Source: Microbacterium sp. cf046 (GTDB taxonomy: Bacteria; Actinomycetota; Actinomycetes; Actinomycetales; Microbacteriaceae). From it: DNA of 64,000 nucleotides. Positions within the stretch are counted from its first letter, which is position 1, and each line of letters begins with the position of its first letter. Where the stretch lies: NCBI RefSeq assembly GCF_900114345.1, contig NZ_FOZJ01000001.1, positions 1,116,001 through 1,180,000 on the forward strand, given 5' to 3'. The notes beneath the pieces are model-generated. The model worked only from the letters and a program-made list of their open reading frames with translations. It did no database searches and had not been told where the DNA came from. Positions 17,846 through 26,126 of the stretch are shown here, piece by piece. The position numbers and the translations under genes are program-made.

Positions 17846-18769
17846 CTAGTTCGAGCCGCGGGCGATCGCGAGGATGCGCAGGATCTCGATGTAGAGCCAG
17901 ACGACCGTGACCATGATGCCGAACGCACCCAGCCATGCGAACTGACGCGGAGCGCCGTTGCGGACGCCCTGCTGGATGTTGTCGAAGTCGAGCACGAGCG
18001 AGTACGCGGCCATGATGACGACGAACACGCCGATCAGGACGCCCCAGGGGATGCCGAACAGGAAGCTCGGCTGGCTGGCCAGACCGAACGCTCCACCGGC
18101 GATCGGGACGTTGAAGAACATCAGCCCGAGGTTGATGAGCGAGAAGACGAGGTAGCCGATCATCGCGATCATGAAGATCTTGGTGGCGCGCTTGGACGCT
18201 CGGATCTTCCCGCTCGCGAACAGCGCGAGGGTCACACCGACGACCACGAGTGTCGCCAGGGTCGCCTGGACGACGATGCCCGGCCAGATGAACTCGAAGA
18301 ACGCCGAGATTCCGCCGACGAACAGGCCCTCGAATGCGGCGTACGCGAAGATCAGCGCGGGGCGCACCTTCTTGCGGGAGCCGAAGATCACTGCCAGCGA
18401 AAGGACGAATCCGCCCAGGAGGCCGACGATCCACGGGACCAGGGTCGGGCTGGGGTTGGTCGGCGTCACGGGAGCCATGGTCCACAGCCAGCCGCCGACG
18501 GCGGTGACCAGGAGCACGGCGAACAGGCCGACGGTCTTCCAGACGGTGTCCTCGACGGACATGCGGTCGGTCTCGATCGCACCGGCGGCCGGAGCGGCGT
18601 ACATGCCCTCCAGGTGCGCCTGGGCAGCGGCATCCGTGCCCGCGGCCTGCGCGGTCGCGAACTGCGTCTGCCCGCCGAGGCTGGCGGCGTTCTGGCCACC
18701 CGGGTAGGACTTCACGGCTTTCGCGTCCTGGAAGGCGGGGTTGTCGAATGCGGGGTTTCTGAGGGCCAC
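17846..18769 (-). CDS. Bax inhibitor-1 / YccA family membrane protein
   Basis: A 307-residue protein with a polar N-terminal region of about 75 residues and seven hydrophobic helices, from VWKTVGLFAVLLVTAVGGWLW to GAFGIMVTVVWLYIEILRILA. The loop FAYAAFEGLFVGGISAFFE is characteristic of the YccA/BI-1 (TMBIM) family. I chose the GTG at 18769, giving MALRNPAFDNPAFQ as in homologues; a GTG at 18778 adds three residues. Relatives act as calcium leak channels or modulate membrane proteases; no role is fixed in actinobacteria. The gene is monocistronic with its own hairpin terminator. Confidence 0.88.
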   Translation of the reverse strand: MALRNPAFDNPAFQDAKAVKSYPGGQNAASLGGQTQFATAQAAGTDAAAQAHLEGMYAAPAAGAIETDRMSVEDTVWKTVGLFAVLLVTAVGGWLWTMAPVTPTNPSPTLVPWIVGLLGGFVLSLAVIFGSRKKVRPALIFAYAAFEGLFVGGISAFFEFIWPGIVVQATLATLVVVGVTLALFASGKIRASKRATKIFMIAMIGYLVFSLINLGLMFFNVPIAGGAFGLASQPSFLFGIPWGVLIGVFVVIMAAYSLVLDFDNIQQGVRNGAPRQFAWLGAFGIMVTVVWLYIEILRILAIARGSN

Positions 18770-18923
18770 GGCTCTCACACTCCAAGGTCAAGGGTTTCAC
18801 AGCGCTGTGCTGTGCATCCACGATATCCGACCGGGGGTGATCCTTCGCGGGTTCGTGCTGTGAGAGGGCTTTGAGCGGGTGCTGCGATCGGATGCCGCCG
18901 CCTGCGCCCTGATGACCCGCGGG

Positions 18924-18929
18924 TAGCCT
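18924..18929 (+). promoter_or_regulatory. -10 box TAGCCT for the glycerophosphodiesterase gene
   Basis: TAGCCT ends 6 bases before the GTG at 18936, the leaderless spacing. Confidence 0.6.
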
Positions 18930-18935
18930 GAAACG

Positions 18936-19946
18936 GTGCCGCGGACCCGTCCTCTCGTGATCGGACACCGCGGCGCGCCCGGATACCGCCCCGAGCACTC
19001 GCGGTCCTCCTTCGATCTCGCGTTCGCGATGGGCGTGGACGCGGTGGAGCCCGATGTCGTCGTGTCCAAGGACGGCGTGCTGGTCGTCCGGCATGAGAAC
19101 GAGATCTCCGGCACCACGGATGTGGCGGATCGCCCCGAGTTCGCCGACCGGCGCGCGACGAAGACGATCGACGGCGCCGAGCTGACCGGCTGGTTCACCG
19201 AGGACTTCACGTGGGACGAACTGTCGACCCTGCGATGCCGCGAGCGGCTGCCGAAGCTGCGGCCGAGCAGTGCGTCGTTCGACGACGAGCAGCCCGTCCT
19301 GAGCCTTCGGGACGTGCTGGACCTCGTGCGAGCGACCTCGCTGGAGCAGGGACGTGAGCTCGGCGTCGTGCTCGAGATCAAGCACGCCACGTACTTCGAA
19401 GTTCTCGGATGGGACCTCGCGCAGCTCGTCGAGTCGGAGCTGGTCGCGGCGGGCTGGGCGCGCGGGGAGCTGCCGCTCACGATCGAGGCGTTCGAGTCGA
19501 CTGTGCTCGGCCGCCTGCGCGAGCGCGGCATCCGAGGAACGTACGTGTACCTGCTCGAGGCCGCCGGTCGTCCCTTCGACATGGTCGCCGCGCTGGGGAA
19601 GGCCGCGCCGACCTACAAGGAGACCGCGCGTCCGGCGGGGCTGGACCGTCTCGTCGGCGCGGTGGACGGAATCAGCGTCGACAAGCGGATGATCCTCGCG
19701 CCCGACAAGCTCGGCAGGATGACAGGTCCGTCGCCGCTGATCGCCGACGCCCACGCCCGGGGTCTGCGCGTCTTCACGTGGACATGCCGTCCGGAGAATG
19801 CGTTCCTGGTCGGCCAGTACCGCGCCCGCGGCGGTCCCGCCGCGTTCGGCGACTACGAGTCGGAGTGGACGGTGATCCGGGACGCCGGCATCGACGGCGT
19901 CTTCGTCGACCACGCCGACCTCGGAGTCGCGTTCTTCAAGGGCTGA
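18936..19946 (+). CDS. Glycerophosphodiester phosphodiesterase (GDPD family)
   Basis: A 336-residue enzyme that hydrolyses glycerophosphodiesters to glycerol 3-phosphate and an alcohol. The N-terminus holds the catalytic set: IGHRGAPGYRPEHS (His, Arg, Glu) followed by VEPDVVVSKDGVLVVRHE. LEIKHAT supplies the metal-binding glutamate, and GLRVFTWTCRPENAF and IDGVFVDHADL complete the TIM barrel. No signal peptide is seen, so it is cytoplasmic or non-classically located. It is convergent with the dehydratase gene, leaving 7 bp. Leaderless start at GTG 18936. Confidence 0.9.
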   Translation: MPRTRPLVIGHRGAPGYRPEHSRSSFDLAFAMGVDAVEPDVVVSKDGVLVVRHENEISGTTDVADRPEFADRRATKTIDGAELTGWFTEDFTWDELSTLRCRERLPKLRPSSASFDDEQPVLSLRDVLDLVRATSLEQGRELGVVLEIKHATYFEVLGWDLAQLVESELVAAGWARGELPLTIEAFESTVLGRLRERGIRGTYVYLLEAAGRPFDMVAALGKAAPTYKETARPAGLDRLVGAVDGISVDKRMILAPDKLGRMTGPSPLIADAHARGLRVFTWTCRPENAFLVGQYRARGGPAAFGDYESEWTVIRDAGIDGVFVDHADLGVAFFKG

Positions 19947-19953
19947 TCGGGAC

Positions 19954-21666
19954 TCAGTGCGATTCCCGGCTCACCGCCGAGCCGCTCGCACCGCGCAGGA
20001 AGTCCAGGTCGGCGCCGGTGTCGGCCTGCATGACATGGTCGACGTACAGGCGCTCCCAGCCGCGTCGGGGGTCGGCGAAGGCTTCGACCATGGCGTCGGC
20101 GGGTCCGCGGGCTCCGAGTTCCTCCGGCGTGAGTTCGACGTCGATGCGGCGCCCCCGCACGTCGAGACTGATCCAGTCACCGGTGCGGATGAGCCCGAGC
20201 GGTCCGCCGGCCGCTGCCTCGGGCGTCACGTGCAGGACCACCGTGCCGTAGGCGGTGCCCGACATCCGGCCGTCGCAGATGCGGACCATGTCGCGGACGC
20301 CCTGCTCGAGGAGCTTCTGGGGGAGCGGCATGTTGGCGACCTCCGGCATCCCGGGATATCCCATCGGCCCGCACCCGCGAAGGACGAGCACGCTGTCGGC
20401 GGTGACGTCGAGATCGGGATCGTCAATGCGGGCGTGGAAGTCCTCGATGCTGTCGAACACCAGCGCCGGGCCGCGGTGCTTCAGCAGGTGCGGCGAGGCC
20501 GCGGCGGGCTTGATCAGCGCGCCGCCCGGGGCGAGGTTGCCCCGCAGCACCGCGATGCCGGCATCCCGCTGGAACGGTGTCGACCGGGCGCTGATGACGT
20601 CGGCATCCCAGCTCGGCGCGACCTCGAGGTAGTCGACGAGCGGGCGGCCCGTGATCGTGAGCGCGTCGGGGTCGAGCAGGTCGCGGACCTCCCGCAGCAC
20701 GGCGAGCAGGCCGCCCGCGCGGTGGAAGTCCTCCATCAGGTGCGTGCCCGCCGGCTGGAGGTTCACGAGCAGCGGCACGGATGAGCCGATCCGGTCGAAG
20801 TCATCGATCGTCAGCTCGATGCCGAGTCGGCCTGCGATGGCGAGCAGGTGCACGACGGCGTTTGTGGATCCGCCGATCGCCGCGAGGGCGACGATCGCAT
20901 TGTGGAACGATCCCTCGGTCAGGAACGTGCTGGGCCTTCGACCCTGGGCGACGAGTTCGACGGCGAGGCGTCCGGTGAGCTGTGCCGCTTCGAGCAGCCG
21001 CGCATCCGGGGCTGGCGTGCCGGCGACGCCGGGCACGATCGTCCCGAGCGCCTCGGCGACGAGCGCCATCGTGGAGGCGGTGCCCATCGTGTTGCAGTGC
21101 CCGGCGCTGCGGATCATCGACGACTCGGAGCGCAGGAAGTCCGCTTCGCTCAGCGTGCCGCCCCGCACCTCCTCACTGAGCCGCCACACATCGGTGCCGC
21201 AGCCGAGGGCGACGCCGCGGAACGTGCCGGTGAGCATCGGTCCGCCCGGCACCACGACGGCCGGGATGTCGACGGATGCCGCCGCCATCAGCAGGGCGGG
21301 AATCGTCTTGTCGCAGCCGCCGAGCAGCACGACGCCGTCGATCGGGTTGGCGCGCAGCATCTCCTCGGTCGCCATCGCCGCCATGTTGCGCCACAGCATG
21401 GCGGTGGGCCGCACCTGCGTCTCGCCGAGGGAGACCACGGGCAGTTCGAGGGGGATGCCGCCCGCCTCGAGGATGCCGTTCTTCACTGACTGCGCGACCG
21501 TCGTCAGATGCGCGTTGCAGGGGGTGAGGTCGGATGCGGTGTTCGCGATCGCGATCTGCGGCCGGCCCGTGAACGCGTCGTCCGGGACGCCGCGACGCAT
21601 CCAGGCGCGATGGATGTAGGCGTTGCGGTCGTCTCCTGCGTACCACTGGTTGCTGCGAAGCTCCAT
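19954..21666 (-). CDS. IlvD/EDD-family sugar-acid dehydratase
   Basis: A 570-residue Fe-S dehydratase of the IlvD/EDD family. Cluster ligands are visible as DLTPCNAH, LLGGCDKTIPAL and AGHCNTMGTASTM. The C-terminal half carries RGCGPMGYPGMPEVANMPLP and CDGRMSGTAYGTVVLHVTPE. The start MELRSNQWYAGDDRNAYIHRAW resembles L-arabinonate/D-xylonate dehydratases rather than branched-chain IlvD. The expected reaction is sugar acid to 2-keto-3-deoxy sugar acid. It diverges from an IclR regulator and four catabolic genes whose activities supply its substrate and use its product. The exact sugar (pentose, L-fucose or L-rhamnose type) is not readable from sequence. Confidence 0.85.
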   Translation of the reverse strand: MELRSNQWYAGDDRNAYIHRAWMRRGVPDDAFTGRPQIAIANTASDLTPCNAHLTTVAQSVKNGILEAGGIPLELPVVSLGETQVRPTAMLWRNMAAMATEEMLRANPIDGVVLLGGCDKTIPALLMAAASVDIPAVVVPGGPMLTGTFRGVALGCGTDVWRLSEEVRGGTLSEADFLRSESSMIRSAGHCNTMGTASTMALVAEALGTIVPGVAGTPAPDARLLEAAQLTGRLAVELVAQGRRPSTFLTEGSFHNAIVALAAIGGSTNAVVHLLAIAGRLGIELTIDDFDRIGSSVPLLVNLQPAGTHLMEDFHRAGGLLAVLREVRDLLDPDALTITGRPLVDYLEVAPSWDADVISARSTPFQRDAGIAVLRGNLAPGGALIKPAAASPHLLKHRGPALVFDSIEDFHARIDDPDLDVTADSVLVLRGCGPMGYPGMPEVANMPLPQKLLEQGVRDMVRICDGRMSGTAYGTVVLHVTPEAAAGGPLGLIRTGDWISLDVRGRRIDVELTPEELGARGPADAMVEAFADPRRGWERLYVDHVMQADTGADLDFLRGASGSAVSRESH

Positions 21667-21713
21667 CGCCCAGATTCCAATTCTCGAAACGTTGGTCTAC
21701 TCTGTGGAACACG

Positions 21714-22538
21714 ATGAATTCTATGCCACAGACTCTCGATGCGACTACAGCACCGACGTCGGTCGGTGTCGAGAGCGACGAGGGCAGACTCGTCGGCTCA
21801 GATCGCGTGCTCGCGGTGCTGGGTGAACTCTCCAGGCACCCGGCGGGTGTCGGACTGGACGAGTTGGCGCGCATCATGGGCAGCCCGAAATCATCGGTCC
21901 ACCGAGGATTGGCGTCTCTGCGTCGAGCCGGCCTTGCGGATCAGGACGATCGCGGCCGCTACCTGCTCGGCGACGAGTTCGTCCGCATGGCATTCGCCTA
22001 TCACGAGGCGCGTCCCGATCAGGTGCGCGTGCGTCCGGTGCTGGAGGAGCTCGCCGCCCGATTCGGCGAGACGGTGCACTACACCGTGCTGGACGGGCGC
22101 ACGGTGGTCTACCGCGCGAAGGTCGATCCGCCCACCGGCGCGGTGCGGCTGACCTCCACCGTGGGCGGCCGCAACCCCGCGCACTCGACCGCTGCCGGAA
22201 AGCTGCTCCTCTCATACCGGCTGCAGACGCGCTCGGATGTCGCTGCCTGGGCGGCGGAGGAGCCGCTCGTTCGCCGGACCGAGCGCACGCACACCACTGC
22301 CGATGCGCTGCAGCCCGAGTTCGAACTCATCCGCGGCCGCGGGTTCGGCACCGACGATCAGGAGAACGAACCGGGCGTGAACTGCCTCGCGCTGCCGGTG
22401 TTCCTGACATCCCCCTCCGCTCCCTCCGGCGCGGTGAGCGTGAGCGCGATCGCCTACCGGACCCCGATGACCGAGCTGATCTCCCGGGTGGATGACGTGC
22501 GCCTGATCATCGGCGCCCTGGGGGCTCCGGTCCGATGA
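21714..22538 (+). CDS. IclR-family regulator of the sugar-acid cluster
   Basis: A 274-residue regulator. The winged HTH lies at residues about 30-85 (VLAVLGELSRHPAGVGLDELARIMGSPKSSVHRGLASLRRAG). The effector domain contains VYRAKVDPPTGAVRL, NPAHSTAAGKLLLS and the ENEPGVNCLALPVF segment with its ligand-pocket cysteine. A TACTCT box at 21698-21703 lies 10 bases before the ATG. A 47-bp divergent gap separates it from the dehydratase. It heads the operon and overlaps the lactonase gene by ATGA, so it is cotranscribed with the enzymes. The inducer is probably a pathway acid. Confidence 0.88.
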   Translation: MNSMPQTLDATTAPTSVGVESDEGRLVGSDRVLAVLGELSRHPAGVGLDELARIMGSPKSSVHRGLASLRRAGLADQDDRGRYLLGDEFVRMAFAYHEARPDQVRVRPVLEELAARFGETVHYTVLDGRTVVYRAKVDPPTGAVRLTSTVGGRNPAHSTAAGKLLLSYRLQTRSDVAAWAAEEPLVRRTERTHTTADALQPEFELIRGRGFGTDDQENEPGVNCLALPVFLTSPSAPSGAVSVSAIAYRTPMTELISRVDDVRLIIGALGAPVR

Positions 22539-23431
22539 AAGCGACCCCCGCATCAGAACGCGCCTTCGTGCTCGGCGAGGGACCGCTCTGGGACGACCGC
22601 ACCCAGGCGCTGCTCTGGGTCGACATCCAGTCCCGACAGGTTCACCGCGGGACACTCATCGGCGAACGCATCGAGCCGTCGGCGACCATCGGATTGCCCG
22701 CCACCGTCGGAGCGGTCGCACTGACCGAGCGGGACGACCGCTGGCTGGCGGCGGTCCACGACAGGCTCATGCTGATCGGTCCGACCGGGCCACTCGCCCA
22801 CACCCCGCCCTGGTTCGACGGTGCCGTCAGGAGGTTCAACGACGGGCAGGTGGACCCCACTGGCCGCTTCGTCGTCGGAACCCTCCGCCTCGAAGGCGGC
22901 TCCACGACCGAGAAGCTCCTGCGCGCCGACAGCCGGGAGGTGACGGTCATCGATGACGACCTCACCCTGTCGAACGGACTCGCCTGGTCGGCCGACGGAT
23001 CGCGCTTCTACAGCATCGACACGATCAGCCGGACGATCCGTGTGCGCTCCTACGACCCGATCGGCGACGCGATCGGCGACTGGTCGGTGTTCGCGACCCT
23101 GGACCGCGGCTATCCGGATGGGATGTGCATCGACGCCGATGACCATCTCTGGGTGGCGGTGTGGGGCGGAGGTGCCGTGCTCCGCTTCTCGCCGGAGGGC
23201 GCGATCGTCGATCGCATCGAGGTCGCGGCCCCGCACACCTCGAGTGTGACCTTCGCAGGCCCCGAACTGGATGTCCTCGTCATCACGACCGCCCGCGAGG
23301 AGCTCACCGCACAGCAGCTGCGCGAATTCCCGCGGTCGGGGTGCCTTTTCACCGCCACGCCCGGAGTCCACGGAGTTCCGGTGCGCCGGGTGGCGGCATC
23401 CGTCATCGACCGCCTCTTCCCCACCCTCTGA
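22535..23431 (+). CDS. SMP-30/gluconolactonase-family sugar lactonase
   Basis: A 298-residue six-bladed beta-propeller lactonase that opens sugar-derived lactones to the acid. Metal ligands of the family appear in order: Glu in VLGEGPLWDD, Asn in RRFNDGQVDPTGRF, Asn in LTLSNGLAW and Asp in YPDGMCIDADDHLWVAVWGG. The ATG overlaps the IclR stop codon (ATGA). Within the cluster it would act between the sugar dehydrogenase and the dehydratase. Cytoplasmic, with no signal peptide. Confidence 0.88.
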   Translation: MKATPASERAFVLGEGPLWDDRTQALLWVDIQSRQVHRGTLIGERIEPSATIGLPATVGAVALTERDDRWLAAVHDRLMLIGPTGPLAHTPPWFDGAVRRFNDGQVDPTGRFVVGTLRLEGGSTTEKLLRADSREVTVIDDDLTLSNGLAWSADGSRFYSIDTISRTIRVRSYDPIGDAIGDWSVFATLDRGYPDGMCIDADDHLWVAVWGGGAVLRFSPEGAIVDRIEVAAPHTSSVTFAGPELDVLVITTAREELTAQQLREFPRSGCLFTATPGVHGVPVRRVAASVIDRLFPTL

Positions 23432-23444
23432 TCAGGAGCACCAC

Positions 23445-24305
23445 GTGTACCTCATGCGCATCGGCACGCCCGGAGCCGAGAAGCCGGTCGTCCGCCTCGA
23501 CGACGACACCTACGTCGACGTCTCCGACGTGACCCGCGACTTCGACGAGCAGTTCTTCGGCTCGGGCGGTCCGGCCTCCTTGCGGGCGGTGGTCGACGAG
23601 CGGGTCGCGTCGGGGCACGTCGCCCGGTTCGAGGGCGAGCGCATCGGCGCTCCGATCGCGCGCCCGCACCAGATCCTCTGCATCGGCCTGAACTATCGCG
23701 ACCATGCCGCCGAGACCGGGCAGGCGGTGCCCGACGAGCCCATCGTCTTCAACAAGGCGCCGAACACGCTGATCGGGCCGAACGATGATGTGCGCATCCC
23801 GCGCGGCTCGACGAAACCCGACTGGGAGGTCGAGCTCGGGATCGTCATCGGTTCGCGTGCGAGCTATCTCGAGTCGCCCGAGGAGGCGGCATCCGTGATC
23901 GCGGGCTACACGCTCGTCAACGACGTGAGCGAGCGCGCCTTCCAGATCGAGCGCGGCGGTCAGTGGGTCAAGGGCAAGTCGGCAGAGACCTTCAACCCGG
24001 CAGGACCCTGGCTCGTGACCCCGGATGAGCTGGATGACGTGGACGACCTGGGCATGTGGCTCGATGTCAACGGCGTGCGCCGTCAGACCGGAAGCACCTC
24101 GACGATGGTCTTCAACAGCCGGTTCATCGTGCAGTACCTCTCGCAGTTCATGGTGCTGGAGCCGGGCGACCTGATCAACACCGGCACCCCGCCCGGGGTG
24201 GGAATGGGCTTCCGGCCGCCGGTCTGGCTGCAGCCCGGCGACGTGATGGAGCTGGGCATCGACGGCCTCGGCGTACAGCGCCAGCACGTGATCGGACCGC
24301 GGTGA
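23445..24305 (+). CDS. Fumarylacetoacetate hydrolase-family diketo-acid hydrolase
   Basis: A 286-residue FAH-fold enzyme. The catalytic and metal region reads ILCIGLNYRDHAAETG, then KPDWEVELGIVIG (Glu-x-Glu pair) and YTLVNDVSERAFQ (Asp). The C-terminal loop is TGTPPGVGMGFRPP. The family includes 2,4-diketo-3-deoxy-L-rhamnonate/fuconate hydrolases that release pyruvate plus a hydroxy acid, which fits the neighbours. The start is GTG 23445, with AGGAG 6 bases upstream. A ketodeoxy-acid dehydratase is the alternative, but the downstream SDR makes the diketo route more likely. Confidence 0.85.
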   Translation: MYLMRIGTPGAEKPVVRLDDDTYVDVSDVTRDFDEQFFGSGGPASLRAVVDERVASGHVARFEGERIGAPIARPHQILCIGLNYRDHAAETGQAVPDEPIVFNKAPNTLIGPNDDVRIPRGSTKPDWEVELGIVIGSRASYLESPEEAASVIAGYTLVNDVSERAFQIERGGQWVKGKSAETFNPAGPWLVTPDELDDVDDLGMWLDVNGVRRQTGSTSTMVFNSRFIVQYLSQFMVLEPGDLINTGTPPGVGMGFRPPVWLQPGDVMELGIDGLGVQRQHVIGPR

Positions 24306-24306
24306 C

Positions 24307-25341
24307 ATGCGCGCCTTCGTGATCACCGCTCCCGGGCAGGCCGGGGTGCAGGACGTCGAACCGCCGATCGCGGCACCGGGCGAGGTCGTCGTCGACGTGG
24401 AGCGCGCCGGCGTCTGCGGGACCGATGTGGAGTTCTACACCGGCGAGATGGCGTACCTGCACCAGCGTCACGCGCACTTCCCGATGCGCATCGGCCACGA
24501 GTGGATGGGGACGGTGACAGCGGTCGGTGACGGCGTCGACCCCGGGTGGATCGGGCATCGCGTGACCGGCGACACGATGCTCGGCTGCGGGAAGTGCCGG
24601 CGCTGCCTCGCCGGTCACCAGCACGTCTGCGAGTTCCGGCAGGAGGTCGGCATCCGAGGCGGCCGGGCCGGCGCGCTCGCCGAGCAGGTCGCTGTGCCCG
24701 CGACATCCCTGCACCGCTTCCCGGACGACATGGATGCCGCGCTCGGCGCGCTGGTCGAACCGGCGGGCAACGCCCTGCGATCGGTTCAGGGCGCCGCCCT
24801 GAAGCCGGGCGATCGGGCGCTGATCCTCGGGCCGGGGGCGATCGGCCTGCTGTGTGCGATGTTCGCGCGCGCTGCCGGAGCCGAGGTGCACCTGCTGGGT
24901 CGGTCGCAGCGCTCGATCTCCTTCGCGAAGACCCTCGGATTCCAGGACGTCTGGGCCGAGGATGCGCTCCCGGACCTGCCCTTCGACGCCGTGATCGACG
25001 CATCCAACTCGCCCGCGCTTCCCGCCAAGGCGCTCGAGGTCGTCGAGCCGGCCGGCCGCGTGGTCTACGTGGGACTGGCCGGCACCCCGAGCCTGATCGA
25101 CACGCGCGACCTTGCGCTGAAAGACGTCACAGCGGTCGGCATCCTGAGCGCGTCGCCCGGCCTCGCCGGCGCGATCGAGGCATTCGCCTCAGGGGATGTC
25201 GACCCGCGCCCCCTCGTCGCCGCGACCATCGGACTCGAGGATCTCGCCGGCGTCCTGGCGGGCGCGCGTCCGCATGGTGCCGGTGACGGACCCAAGATCC
25301 ACATCGACCCCCGCATCCTTGCCGCAGGAGGCACGCCATGA
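24307..25341 (+). CDS. Zinc-dependent medium-chain dehydrogenase, probable sugar dehydrogenase
   Basis: A 344-residue MDR-family dehydrogenase. Catalytic zinc ligands lie in GVCGTDVEFYTG and RIGHEWMG; structural zinc cysteines in LGCGKCRRCLAGHQHVC; the nucleotide-binding site in LILGPGAIGLLCAMFARAAGAEVH. Relatives include threonine, sorbitol and sugar dehydrogenases. One base separates it from the FAH-family stop, and it overlaps the SDR gene by ATGA. By elimination it would be the sugar 1-dehydrogenase that starts the pathway; that assignment is inferred. Confidence 0.82.
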   Translation: MRAFVITAPGQAGVQDVEPPIAAPGEVVVDVERAGVCGTDVEFYTGEMAYLHQRHAHFPMRIGHEWMGTVTAVGDGVDPGWIGHRVTGDTMLGCGKCRRCLAGHQHVCEFRQEVGIRGGRAGALAEQVAVPATSLHRFPDDMDAALGALVEPAGNALRSVQGAALKPGDRALILGPGAIGLLCAMFARAAGAEVHLLGRSQRSISFAKTLGFQDVWAEDALPDLPFDAVIDASNSPALPAKALEVVEPAGRVVYVGLAGTPSLIDTRDLALKDVTAVGILSASPGLAGAIEAFASGDVDPRPLVAATIGLEDLAGVLAGARPHGAGDGPKIHIDPRILAAGGTP

Positions 25342-26078
25342 CCGACTTCACCGGGCTCGTCGCCCTCATCACCGGCGGCGCGAGCGGCATCGGAGCCGCC
25401 ACCGCAGCCGAACTGGTCTCGCGCGGCGCGCGTGTGGCGGTGCTCGATCGCGACACCGCGAACGCCGCAGCCGATGTGCTCGCGATCACGTGCGATGTCA
25501 CCGACCCGGCGCAGGTGCGAAGTGCGGTGGCGCAGGTGGCCGACGAGCTCGGCGGCATCGACGTCGTCGTCAACAACGCCGGCATCGGGGCATCCGGCAC
25601 CGTCGCCGACAACGACGACGACGAATGGGCGCACGTGCTGGACGTGAACGTCATCGCGATGGCCCGCGTCGCCCGCGAGGCGCTGCCGCACCTCGAGCGG
25701 TCCTCGCACGCCGCGATCGTCAACGTCTCGAGCGCGGTGGCGTACGTCGGCGTTCCGAACCGCGCGCTGTACGGAGCAAGCAAGGGCGCGATCGTCGGGC
25801 TCACCCTCGCGATGGCAGCCGACCACGTGCGTGCCGGCATCCGCGTCAACGCGGTTGCACCCGGCACCGCGGACACGCCGTGGGTCGGCCGTCTCCTCGA
25901 CCAGGCGGACGACCCGGATGCCGCCGCCGAGGCGCTCCGCGGGCGCCAGCCGATCGGCCGGCTGGTCCGGCCGGGCGAGGTCGCGAAGGCGATCGCCTAC
26001 CTCGCGTCTCCGCTCTCCGGGTCAACCACCGGCACGATCCTGCGGGTCGACGGCGGCATGTCGAGCCTGCGCGTCTAG
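25338..26078 (+). CDS. SDR-family dehydrogenase, probable 2-keto-3-deoxy-acid 4-dehydrogenase
   Basis: A 246-residue short-chain dehydrogenase with cofactor loop TGGASGIGAATAAEL, NNAGIG, catalytic Ser in VNVSSAV and Tyr-x3-Lys in YGASKG. Asp after strand 2 (VLDRDTAN) suggests NAD preference. It is the last gene of the cluster and overlaps the zinc dehydrogenase by ATGA. In diketo-hydrolase pathways an SDR oxidises 2-keto-3-deoxy-fuconate or -rhamnonate at C4 before hydrolysis, the step otherwise missing here. A sugar 1-dehydrogenase role is the main alternative. Confidence 0.85.
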   Translation: MTDFTGLVALITGGASGIGAATAAELVSRGARVAVLDRDTANAAADVLAITCDVTDPAQVRSAVAQVADELGGIDVVVNNAGIGASGTVADNDDDEWAHVLDVNVIAMARVAREALPHLERSSHAAIVNVSSAVAYVGVPNRALYGASKGAIVGLTLAMAADHVRAGIRVNAVAPGTADTPWVGRLLDQADDPDAAAEALRGRQPIGRLVRPGEVAKAIAYLASPLSGSTTGTILRVDGGMSSLRV

Positions 26079-26112
26079 CCCACGGCCGACCTTCGGGGCG
26101 GCCGGCCGCGGG
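26079..26112 (+). terminator. Hairpin after the sugar-acid operon
   Basis: Arms CCCACGGCCG (26079-26088) and CGGCCGCGGG (26103-26112) pair with one A-C mismatch around a 14-nt loop, immediately after the SDR stop codon and just before the -10 box of the next gene. No T-tract. Confidence 0.55.
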
Positions 26113-26114
26113 TC

Positions 26115-26120
26115 TACGAT
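26115..26120 (+). promoter_or_regulatory. -10 box TACGAT for the three-gene giant locus
   Basis: TACGAT ends 6 bases before the ATG at 26127. This leaderless spacing fixes the start codon and gives the locus its own promoter, separate from the sugar-acid operon. Confidence 0.6.
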
Positions 26121-26126
26121 GTGCCC

